From: Prauserella marina
Lineage (GTDB): Bacteria > Actinomycetota > Actinomycetes > Mycobacteriales > Pseudonocardiaceae
NCBI RefSeq assembly: GCF_002240355.1
Contig: NZ_CP016353.1
Coordinates: forward strand, 1,166,501 to 1,230,500
Direction of reading: 5' to 3'
DNA length: 64,000 bases
Below, piece by piece: positions 1-7,149 of the stretch; within the stretch, counting starts at the first letter, position 1; each line of letters opens with the position of its first letter. The position numbers and the translations under genes were made by a program. The notes beneath the pieces are model-generated. The model ran no database searches and was not told the DNA's origin. It was given only the letters and a program-made list of their open reading frames with translations.

Positions 1-762
1 TTCTCCCTCGACCTGTTCTCGCTGCGTGGCCGTAATGCCGTCGTCACGGGCGGCAACACCGGTCTCGGCCGTGCCTTCACCGTGGCGCTGGCCAAGGCAG
101 GGGCGAACGTCTTCGCGCCGAGCGTCGCCGACGACGGCGGCGAGACGCTGGGGTTGGTCGAGGAGGCTGGGACGCGCCTCGAAACGATGGAGATCGACCT
201 CACCGAGCAGGACGCGCCCGAGCGGGTCGTGCGGTCCTGCGTGGACACCCTCGGCTCGGTCGACATCCTCGTCAACTCGGCGGGCGTGTCGAAGCTGGCA
301 GCCGTCGACGAGTTCGGCCGCGACGAGTGGGACCCGATGGTGGCGTTGAACCTGACCGCCCCGTTCGAACTCGGCAGGCTCGCCGGACGGCACATGGTGA
401 ACCAGGGCCACGGCAAGATCATCAACATCGCCTCCCTCTTCTCCTTCCTCGGCGGCCGGATGTCTCCCGCCTACGCGGCGACCAAGCACGGCATCGTCGG
501 CTTCACCAAGGCCTACTGTGACGAGCTCGGCGCCCACAACGTCCAGTGCAACGCCATCGCGCCCGGCTACTTCGCGACGCCGCTCACCGAACGGACCCGC
601 TCCGACCCCGCCACCAATCAGCGGGTACTCGACCACATTCCGGCCGGTCGCTGGGGAGAACTGGGTGACCTGATGGGCGCGGTGGTGTTTCTCGCCAGCA
701 GAGCGTCGGACTATGTGAACGGGCACGTCCTCACCGTCGACGGCGGCTATCTCACCCGGTAA
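1..762 (+). CDS. SDR family oxidoreductase (KduD-like), 5' truncated by window edge
   Basis: The reading frame is open from base 1 and has no start in the window, so the first residues are missing. The 253 visible residues show a classical short-chain dehydrogenase: TGGNTGLG cofactor loop near the start, NSAG, the Y-x-x-x-K pair in YAATK, and a C-terminal VDGGYL. The spacing resembles 2-deoxy-D-gluconate 3-dehydrogenase and related sugar-acid dehydrogenases. It is followed 41 bp later by an FAD oxidase and then an FGGY kinase on the same strand, so it probably oxidises a sugar or polyol in a catabolic operon. The substrate cannot be read from the sequence. Confidence 0.9.
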   Translation, partial: FSLDLFSLRGRNAVVTGGNTGLGRAFTVALAKAGANVFAPSVADDGGETLGLVEEAGTRLETMEIDLTEQDAPERVVRSCVDTLGSVDILVNSAGVSKLAAVDEFGRDEWDPMVALNLTAPFELGRLAGRHMVNQGHGKIINIASLFSFLGGRMSPAYAATKHGIVGFTKAYCDELGAHNVQCNAIAPGYFATPLTERTRSDPATNQRVLDHIPAGRWGELGDLMGAVVFLASRASDYVNGHVLTVDGGYLTR

Positions 763-803
763 CCCGAAGCCCGATGTAGGAACCCGAACGGAGCGCACGA
801 GAA

Positions 804-2249
804 ATGGACACGACCGCGATCATCGACCGGCTGCGCGAGATCGTCGGCCCTGAGCGGGTCGACACCGATGAGCAGGCGCTGCGCGAGGCCAGCGTCGACC
901 GGTTCAAGAAGTACACCGCCGTCAACGGGATCTACGACGGTCCTCTCCCGGTCGCGATCGTCAACGCGGGAAGCACCGAGCACGTGGCACGAGTGCTGGC
1001 TTTCGCCAACGAGCACGGCGTCAACATCGTGCCGAGGACAGGGCGTACCGGTACCGAGGGCGGGCTGGAGACCAGCTTTCCCCGCACCGTCGTGCTCGAT
1101 GGGTCCGAAATGGACGAGGTGCTGGACGTCGATCCGGTGAACATGCAGGCAACCGCCCAATGCGGCGTCCCGTTGCGGGTACTCGAAGAGCGGGTGCGCG
1201 AACTGGGGCTCACCACAGGCCACTCTCCACAGTCCAAACCGCTCGCCCAGCTCGGCGGTCTGGTCGCCACCCGCTCGATCGGCCAGTTCTCCACGCTCTA
1301 CGGCGGCATCGAGGACATGGTCGTCGGCCTGGAGGCGGTGTTTCCCGACGGTACGGTCGGCAGGATCAAGAACGTGCCGCGTCGTGCGGCCGGGCCGGAC
1401 ATCCGGCACGTCGTCATCGGCAACGAGGGCGCGCTGTGCTTCGTCACCGAGGTTACCGTCAAGTTGTTCACCTACCAGCCGGAGAACAACCGCTTCCACG
1501 GCTACCTCATCGACGACGTGCGGACGGGCATCGACATCCTGCGCGAGATCGTCACCGGCGGCTACCACCCGTCGGTGGCCAGGGTCTACTCCGAACAGGA
1601 CGCCGCGCAGCACTTCTCGCACTTCGCCGGAGGCAAGTGCGTGGCCGTGTTCCTCGCGGAGGGACCCGCGCCGCTCGCCGAGGCGACGAGCGCCGAAATC
1701 GAAAAGGTCGTGGGCGGCTACCGGCATCAGCGGGTCGACCCCGAACTGATCCGAGATTGGTTCGACAACCTCAACTGGGGCGAGGACAAGATCCGCGCCG
1801 AACAGGAAGCCATGCTCACCGAACGGCATCTCGGCTACACCACCGAGATCTCGGCGAACTGGTCGGTGATCGGCGACATCTACGACGCCGTCATCGCACG
1901 GATCACCAGCGAATACCCGCACGCCGACGACCTCACGATGCTCGGAGGGCATTCCTCGCACAGCTACCAGACCGGAACCAACATGTACTTCGTGTACGAC
2001 TACCGGATCAATTGCGAGCCGCGCGAGGAGATCACGAAGTACCACATCCCGCTCAACGCGATCATCGTCGAGGAAACCCTCGCCCGTGGCGGTTCGATGG
2101 TCCACCACCACGGCATCGGCAAGTACCGGACACCGTGGACGGAGCGGGAACATGGCACCGCGTACCCGATCCTGCGCAAGCTCAAGGAAGCCTACGACCC
2201 CAACGGGATCATGAACCCCGGAACGATCTTCCCCGTCGAGGACCGGTAA
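804..2249 (+). CDS. FAD-binding oxidase (FAD_binding_4 / GlcD-like)
   Basis: The 481-residue protein has the N-terminal PCMH-type FAD domain: VPRTGRTGTEGGLE near residue 80 fits the FAD pyrophosphate-binding loop, followed by GGLVATRSIGQFSTLYGG and the IGNEGALCFVTEVTVKL strand. The C-terminal half matches the FAD-oxidase C domain and ends in the typical YDPNGIMNPG. The family includes glycolate and D-lactate dehydrogenase subunits, alkyl-DHAP synthase and sugar-alcohol oxidases. The C-terminal HHHGIGKYR is the expected substrate-side motif. It abuts the next gene (TAA then ATG), so the two are probably translationally coupled. A hydroxy-acid or polyol substrate is inferred from context. Confidence 0.88.
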   Translation: MDTTAIIDRLREIVGPERVDTDEQALREASVDRFKKYTAVNGIYDGPLPVAIVNAGSTEHVARVLAFANEHGVNIVPRTGRTGTEGGLETSFPRTVVLDGSEMDEVLDVDPVNMQATAQCGVPLRVLEERVRELGLTTGHSPQSKPLAQLGGLVATRSIGQFSTLYGGIEDMVVGLEAVFPDGTVGRIKNVPRRAAGPDIRHVVIGNEGALCFVTEVTVKLFTYQPENNRFHGYLIDDVRTGIDILREIVTGGYHPSVARVYSEQDAAQHFSHFAGGKCVAVFLAEGPAPLAEATSAEIEKVVGGYRHQRVDPELIRDWFDNLNWGEDKIRAEQEAMLTERHLGYTTEISANWSVIGDIYDAVIARITSEYPHADDLTMLGGHSSHSYQTGTNMYFVYDYRINCEPREEITKYHIPLNAIIVEETLARGGSMVHHHGIGKYRTPWTEREHGTAYPILRKLKEAYDPNGIMNPGTIFPVEDR

Positions 2250-3620
2250 ATGGGGTACCTCCTCGGCATCGACAACGGCTCGCAGAGCACCAAGGTCACC
2301 GTCTTCGACGACAAGGGAGCCGTACACGCGAGCGCCCGCGTTCCGTTGCGCCCCAACCACACCCCGCGTCCGGGCGTCGTCGAGCACCCCGACGACGATC
2401 TGTGGGACTCGGTCGGCGCGGCGACCCGCGCGGCGCTGGAGGCTTTCGAAGGCGATCCCTCGGAGATCCTCGGGGCGGGATTGTGCACGATCCGCTTCTG
2501 CCGCGCCATGTTGCGCGCCGACGGCACGCTCGCGCGGCCCGTGCAGAGCTGGATGGACGAGCGGGTCTCCCGGCCCTACGAGCACACCGACCCCGGCGTG
2601 AGGTACGTGACGACCTCGTCCGGCTACCTCACGGTGCGACTGACGGGCCGGTTCACCGACACCGCGGCGAACTACCAGGGCGTGTGGCCGATCGACACCG
2701 ACCGCTGGGAGTGGGTCGCCGAGCCCGATTTTCCTCGTGACATGCTGTTCGATCTCGTGAATCCAGGCGACCGGCTGGGTACCGTCACGGCCGAGGCGGC
2801 AGCGCACACCGGCCTTCCCGAGGGACTGCCGGTGTTCGCGACGGCCAACGACAAGGCGGTGGAAGCACTCGGCGGCGGACTCGGTGACGACCGCACGCTG
2901 CTGTTGTCGCTCGGCACCTACATCGCTGGCATGACAACCGGTTCGCGCAACGTCGCCGGTGCCACCTCGTTCTGGACGAACTTCGCGAGCCGTCCTCACG
3001 AATACCTCTACGAGAGCCACGGAATCCGCCGTGGCATGTGGACGGTGAGCTGGCTGCGTGATCTGCTCGGCGACGACGAAGACGAGGACTGGCTCAACCA
3101 GGGGGCGGCGAAGGTCCCGCCCGGGTCCGACGGCCTGTTCGCCGTGCTCGACTGGCTGGCCCCCGTCGAGGCGCCTTTTCGCAAAGGCGCTTTTCTCGGT
3201 TTCGACGGAAGACAAGGGCCGTTCCACCTGTACCGCGCGGTGCTTGAGGCGATCGCGATGACCTTGTACGGCAACGGATCCGCCATGGCCGACGAGCTGG
3301 GAACCGAATTCGACCGGGTACTGGTTTCCGGCGGCGGCGCGGGATCGGACGTCCTCATGCGGATCGTCGCCGACGTCTTCGACCGCCCAGCCATCCGCAC
3401 GCGCGGCGGGGCCGGACTCGGCGCGGCGATCTGCGCGGGCGTCGGGCTCGGCCTTTTCGGCGGCTTCGACGAGGCGGTGAGCGCGATGGTGGGGCAGGGC
3501 ACCGAATTCCGGCCCGACGCGGCGGCTCACGACGTCTACCGGCGCCTGCACGAGGTCTACCGGAGACTGCCCGACTACACCGACCCGCTGTTCGGCTTGC
3601 TGGCCTCGGCGGAGGAGTAA
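2250..3620 (+). CDS. FGGY-family carbohydrate kinase
   Basis: The 456-residue protein is a two-domain ASKHA sugar kinase. GIDNGSQSTKVTVFD near the N-terminus is the phosphate-1 loop, LSLGTYIAG near residue 223 is the phosphate-2 region, and LVSGGGAGSDVLMRIVADV is the C-terminal adenosine motif. Length is close to xylulokinase-type members (about 480-500). The ATG follows the stop of the FAD oxidase with no gap. Phosphorylation of the keto-sugar made by the upstream oxidoreductases is the simplest pathway reading. Whether it acts on a xylulose-, ribulose- or erythrulose-type sugar is not determinable here. Confidence 0.9.
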   Translation: MGYLLGIDNGSQSTKVTVFDDKGAVHASARVPLRPNHTPRPGVVEHPDDDLWDSVGAATRAALEAFEGDPSEILGAGLCTIRFCRAMLRADGTLARPVQSWMDERVSRPYEHTDPGVRYVTTSSGYLTVRLTGRFTDTAANYQGVWPIDTDRWEWVAEPDFPRDMLFDLVNPGDRLGTVTAEAAAHTGLPEGLPVFATANDKAVEALGGGLGDDRTLLLSLGTYIAGMTTGSRNVAGATSFWTNFASRPHEYLYESHGIRRGMWTVSWLRDLLGDDEDEDWLNQGAAKVPPGSDGLFAVLDWLAPVEAPFRKGAFLGFDGRQGPFHLYRAVLEAIAMTLYGNGSAMADELGTEFDRVLVSGGGAGSDVLMRIVADVFDRPAIRTRGGAGLGAAICAGVGLGLFGGFDEAVSAMVGQGTEFRPDAAAHDVYRRLHEVYRRLPDYTDPLFGLLASAEE

Positions 3621-3634
3621 GCGGCGGGGAGTAA

Positions 3635-3661
3635 GCGTTCGGCTCCGCTATGCGCGAACGC
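3635..3661. terminator. Weak inverted repeat after the sugar-kinase gene
   Basis: GCGTTCG at 3635-3641 pairs with CGAACGC at 3655-3661 across a 13-base loop, 15 bases after the kinase stop and ahead of a convergent gene. There is no T-run, as is common in actinomycetes. It may be a terminator; the loop is long, so confidence is low. Confidence 0.3.
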
Positions 3662-3711
3662 GGATCTCGTTGTCTTGAGTGCGGTGCCCTGAATCGCTGA
3701 GTCTCAGCGTC

Positions 3712-4170
3712 TCAGCCAGGCGGGCGCCGGGTCCACAGATAGCCGACGGCGACGAGGCCGGCCAGGCACTGCGGCAATCCCGCGATGCCGATCACGGGCG
3801 GAAGCAGGGGCTGGTCGTACTCGGTCACGAGGAGATTGGTGACCGCAAGGCAGGCCGCGACCAGAAACACCAGCGTCGCCGCGGTTCTCGCCCACCGCTT
3901 TTCCTTGCGCGTCGCTCGGAGCAGGACCAGCCAAGACACCACGCCGAGGGCGGCGACGGTGAAGAGGTAGGTCAGCACCACGGACCGGGTGGAGCCGAAC
4001 TCGGCGGGATCGAGGTATCCGTCGTAGACCCCGTGCAGATGCCGGGTGATCGTGGCGTCGGCGAGTATCGGAATGACTGCGGAGGCAACGGTCAGCGCGA
4101 GCCCGGCATACATCGCCACGATCGCACGTCTGTTGGAAAGGGGTCTGGTGCGCGAGGCGACTGTCGCCAT
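3712..4170 (-). CDS. Hypothetical four-TM membrane protein
   Basis: The 152-residue protein has four hydrophobic segments: roughly residues 16-38, 65-85, 95-115 and 122-145. A short extracytoplasmic-type loop follows the first segment (HLHGVYDGYLDPAEFGS). A basic RATRKEKR stretch lies between TM2 and TM3, and the C-terminus is Arg-rich, consistent with cytoplasmic ends. An AGGAGCACCG-type ribosome site precedes the ATG. I do not recognise a family. It lies convergent to the sugar operon and downstream of an AraC regulator on the same strand, so co-transcription is possible but not shown. Confidence 0.75.
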   Translation of the reverse strand: MATVASRTRPLSNRRAIVAMYAGLALTVASAVIPILADATITRHLHGVYDGYLDPAEFGSTRSVVLTYLFTVAALGVVSWLVLLRATRKEKRWARTAATLVFLVAACLAVTNLLVTEYDQPLLPPVIGIAGLPQCLAGLVAVGYLWTRRPPG

Positions 4171-4250
4171 CGGTGCTCCTTGCTCGGTCCGTTGTGGTCA
4201 GTGCACAGGTAACCAAGCGAGCCGATGCCGTGGCTTGAATGAATGGGACC

Positions 4251-5090
4251 TTACGCGGCCTTCGCGAAACCGGATCCCGTCCTGTTGGTGAACTGGCTCG
4301 GCGTGCCCTCGCTGAACGCCTTGATCTCGCGGCTGAGGTGTGCCTGGTCCGAGTAGCCCGCTTCCGCCGCGATCCGGGCGACCGTAGTGCGCTCGCGCTT
4401 GTGCAGCAACGTGATCGCGCGCTCGAACCGCACGATGCGGGCCACGGTCTTCGGCGGCAGCCCGACCTGTTCGGTGAACCGGCGCACGAGATGCCGTCTG
4501 CTCACTCCGAGTTCGTCGGCGAGAGCGGCGACCCTGACGGCACCCGATGAGCGGGCGAGAGCGTGCCAGGCCGAGGCGACGACCGGATCGGGTCGTGGTC
4601 CCTTGTCTCTGAGATCGCGCAGCGTCTCGTCCAGCAGCCGGAAGCGCTGCGCCCAGCCCGGCTGTTCGGCGAGCCGTTCGATCAGCTCGGAACCGGGCTT
4701 GCCGAACAGGGCACCGATGTCGAGGCAGTTGTTGCTGAGCAGGCGAATGGGCGTTCCGGTGATCGAGTACGCGTCGAGCGGGCTCAGCGCGAGCTGGATG
4801 CCGTGCTGCCTCCCGCCGACCAGGGTCTCCGCGCTCGTGTCCCTCGGGCCGGTGACCAGAGATTCCCGGTAGGTTCCCGCGCCCTCTCCCGGCGTGCGCA
4901 CCACCGTGATCGGGTCACCGAACGTGAGGTTCACCAGAACCGTGCTCGACGCGAACTCCCTGCGGTTGATCGTTCCGACGAGGTGTTCCCGGTACCCGCT
5001 GTAGTCGCGGACCGATCCGGCCAGCACGCCACGAGGCCGCACGCACACCACCTCGCCGACATGGACGCAGGAACCCGTCGTGAAGTGCAT
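4251..5090 (-). CDS. AraC family transcriptional regulator
   Basis: The 279-residue protein has a variable N-terminal sensing domain (about residues 1-165) and a C-terminal AraC DNA-binding domain with two helix-turn-helix units. The first is around VAALADELGVSRRHLVRRF. The second is around VARIAAEAGYSDQAHLSREIKAF, with the canonical AGYSDQAHLSR signature. The ATG is preceded by TTGAGG. Neighbours are a small membrane protein downstream and a TetR gene upstream, both on the same strand. The ligand and targets cannot be inferred. Confidence 0.88.
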   Translation of the reverse strand: MHFTTGSCVHVGEVVCVRPRGVLAGSVRDYSGYREHLVGTINRREFASSTVLVNLTFGDPITVVRTPGEGAGTYRESLVTGPRDTSAETLVGGRQHGIQLALSPLDAYSITGTPIRLLSNNCLDIGALFGKPGSELIERLAEQPGWAQRFRLLDETLRDLRDKGPRPDPVVASAWHALARSSGAVRVAALADELGVSRRHLVRRFTEQVGLPPKTVARIVRFERAITLLHKRERTTVARIAAEAGYSDQAHLSREIKAFSEGTPSQFTNRTGSGFAKAA

Positions 5091-5148
5091 GGCCTCAACG
5101 ATACGGTCGACGTGGCCGCCGGAGGGTGAGGCAGGCTGTCCTCGGTGG

Positions 5149-5784
5149 CTACGGGCGCGGGGCGAGTAGTTCGCGGGGCAGCGCTTCGCGCCACCACGAT
5201 TCGATCCGCTCCGCGGGCCAGCCGCGTTCTCCGGTGAGGGTCGTGTAGCTGTCGATGTTGCACATCGCGGCGTAGATGTCGACGGCCGTCTCGGGGCCGA
5301 GACCGGTGCGCAGCGTCCCCGCCGGCCAGTCCGTGAAGATCTTGAGCCGGTTCCGGTCGGCGAGCGCGCGGCCCTCCGTGTAGAGCGCGCCGAGTTCCGG
5401 CTCCGTCCGGCCCGCCTCGCGGACCAGCGCGATGACGTCGCCCGCGCGCTCGTAGAGCCTCCTGTCGAACGCGACCATGGCGCCGAGTTGTCGTGCCGGA
5501 TCGGCGTCGGCCCGCTCCAGTTCCGAGAGCATCCTGGCCGGCTCGGCCGAGAGGTCGGCCGCGTCGGCGAGCGCGCGCGTCAGGCCCGTCTTGTTCTGGT
5601 AGGCCGCGTAGACCGTCGGCACCGAGACGCCTGCTTCCTTCGCCACGTCGCGGACCGTCGTGTTCGCCCAGCCCTTGGCCACGAAGAGGTCGAGGGCTGC
5701 CCTCGCGATCTCCGCGCGGGTCTCCATCGCCTGGGTCGTCCTGCGCAGCGAGTCGTACTTGCGACGAGGCCGCTCTGCTTCCAT
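5149..5784 (-). CDS. TetR family transcriptional regulator
   Basis: The 211-residue protein carries an N-terminal TetR helix-turn-helix: TRAEIARAALDLFVAKGW, then TTVRDVAKEAGVSVPTVYAAY at about residues 23-60. A helical ligand-binding domain follows. It is transcribed divergently from the membrane protein at 5914. The 129-bp gap contains a perfect A+T palindrome (5871-5883) in otherwise very GC-rich DNA, a good candidate operator. The most likely target is therefore the divergent membrane gene and its own promoter. No effector can be named. Confidence 0.88.
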   Translation of the reverse strand: MEAERPRRKYDSLRRTTQAMETRAEIARAALDLFVAKGWANTTVRDVAKEAGVSVPTVYAAYQNKTGLTRALADAADLSAEPARMLSELERADADPARQLGAMVAFDRRLYERAGDVIALVREAGRTEPELGALYTEGRALADRNRLKIFTDWPAGTLRTGLGPETAVDIYAAMCNIDSYTTLTGERGWPAERIESWWREALPRELLAPRP

Positions 5785-5870
5785 TCGTGCTCCTCGTTGG
5801 CTTCATGGTCATCGTAATGAAGGGGACCTGGGGTCCGCCGAGGTCGTTGCGCAATCTGCTGCTCACTGCC

Positions 5871-5883
5871 TATATTCAATATA
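5871..5883. promoter_or_regulatory. Perfect 13-bp palindrome, candidate TetR operator
   Basis: TATATTCAATATA is a perfect palindrome around one central base. It lies 31 bp before the ATG of the divergent membrane protein and 87 bp before the TetR gene. Such an AT-only element stands out in this GC-rich window. Binding by the adjacent TetR protein is inferred from position; the element might also overlap a -10 region. Confidence 0.5.
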
Positions 5884-5913
5884 AGTGTTGTAAAGTCGAT
5901 AGGAGTTGCCCCG

Positions 5914-6576
5914 ATGACGATCACCGGATTCGCCGGCGTGGGTGGTATCGGGTTCGTCGTGCTGGCGATCGTGATCAACGCCGTCTATCTCAGGGCGGGG
6001 CTCCCGTTGCCGACCTCGGGCCATTCCCTTGAGGAGACAACCGCTTCGCTGGCCTCGGTGCGCGACAAGCTGCGGGCTCCCTCGGTCGTCGCGCCGCTGA
6101 CCTGGTTGTTTCTCACGGTGTTCGCGGGAGGACTGCTCGCGGCGCTGTGGCGCGGCGCGGGCGAGACCGACGCGTGGGCACTCGTGGGCTTCGCGGGCGT
6201 GCTGATGCAGAACGCCACGTTCATGGTGGTGGAAGCGCTCAGGTTCGGCATGGCCGCCGCCGCGGCGCACGGTCGCGGCTCCGTCGCGGGACTGTGGGTG
6301 ACGAGCAATGTCCTTTTCGGATTCAACCAGGCATTCCTCGCCATCGCGCTGCTCGGGTTCACGGCTGCGGGCACCGGTGTCGATGCCATTCCCGGCTGGC
6401 ACGCCGTGCTCGGCTACGCGAGCGCGGTCCTGCTGTTCTTCTCGTCGATGGCCAGCCCCTACAACGCGGACGGCGCCAGCCGCGTCGCTTTCGCCGGGTT
6501 GCTCGGCTGGCTCGGCTGGGCTACCTGGATCGTCGTCTACAGCGTCGCGCTGCTCGGCGGCGGCGTTTTCCCGTGA
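5914..6576 (+). CDS. Hypothetical polytopic membrane protein under TetR control
   Basis: The 220-residue protein has about six hydrophobic helices: near residues 5-27, 60-82, 87-110, 125-152, 163-182 and 187-215. An AGGAG sequence lies 8 bases before the ATG. The TM-rich layout with conserved small residues resembles uncharacterised actinobacterial membrane proteins; I recognise no named domain. It sits divergently from a TetR repressor across an AT-rich palindrome, suggesting repressed, inducible expression. The nucleoside deaminase gene follows 83 bp downstream. Confidence 0.75.
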   Translation: MTITGFAGVGGIGFVVLAIVINAVYLRAGLPLPTSGHSLEETTASLASVRDKLRAPSVVAPLTWLFLTVFAGGLLAALWRGAGETDAWALVGFAGVLMQNATFMVVEALRFGMAAAAAHGRGSVAGLWVTSNVLFGFNQAFLAIALLGFTAAGTGVDAIPGWHAVLGYASAVLLFFSSMASPYNADGASRVAFAGLLGWLGWATWIVVYSVALLGGGVFP

Positions 6577-6659
6577 CCGGTTCGCCAAAGCGGGACATGG
6601 CGGGCAGGGTTGTCCGTAATGGCACCCGAGCGAGAAAGCCGATCCGGACTGGAGCCCGC

Positions 6660-7139
6660 ATGACGATCACCGAGACGGACCTCAAGCACCTGCGCCGCTG
6701 CGTCGAATTGGCGAGGAAGGCACTGGCCGACGGCGACGAACCGTTCGGCTCAGTGCTGGTGAGTCCCGGCGGCGAGGTGCTTTTCGAGGACCACAACCGG
6801 GTCAAGGACGGAAACGCGATGCTCCATCCGGAAATCGCGATCTCCCGGTGGGCCGTCGACAACCTCGCGCGGGGTGAACGGGCAGCCGCCACGGTCTACA
6901 CCTCGGGTGAGCATTGCCCGATGTGCGCGGCGAGCCATGGCTGGGCAGGGCTCGGCCGCATCGTCTTCGCGGCCTCCAGCGCCCAGCTCGGCCGGTGGCT
7001 GGAGCAGTGGGGCGTACCTCAGGGGCCGGTGGCTCCGCTGCCGATCACGACGGTCGTTCCCGCCGCGTGGGTCGAAGGCCCCGTTCCGGAGTTCGAAGAG
7101 GAGATGCGCGTGCTGTACCGCACGTGCTTCGCCAAGTGA
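6660..7139 (+). CDS. Nucleoside / guanine deaminase-like protein (CDA superfamily)
   Basis: The 159-residue protein fits the cytidine deaminase fold of the guanine/tRNA-adenosine deaminase branch. HPE near residue 56 replaces the usual HAE; it supplies the zinc His and catalytic Glu. TSGEHCPMCAASH near residues 80-92 supplies the two zinc cysteines, although the Pro usually found before the first Cys is His here. The ATG at 6660 has GGAG eight bases upstream; longer in-frame extensions look non-coding. It is probably a purine-base or related amine hydrolase. The substrate is not assignable, and TadA is unlikely given the altered motifs. Confidence 0.78.
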   Translation: MTITETDLKHLRRCVELARKALADGDEPFGSVLVSPGGEVLFEDHNRVKDGNAMLHPEIAISRWAVDNLARGERAAATVYTSGEHCPMCAASHGWAGLGRIVFAASSAQLGRWLEQWGVPQGPVAPLPITTVVPAAWVEGPVPEFEEEMRVLYRTCFAK

Positions 7140-7149
7140 CGTGGATTTC

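Noticed and set aside
747-3551. 934-codon open frame on the minus strand across the sugar operon
   Set aside because: It is antisense to two well-supported genes and its composition is Arg/Val/His-rich and repetitive with no domain. Long antisense frames are expected at this GC content.
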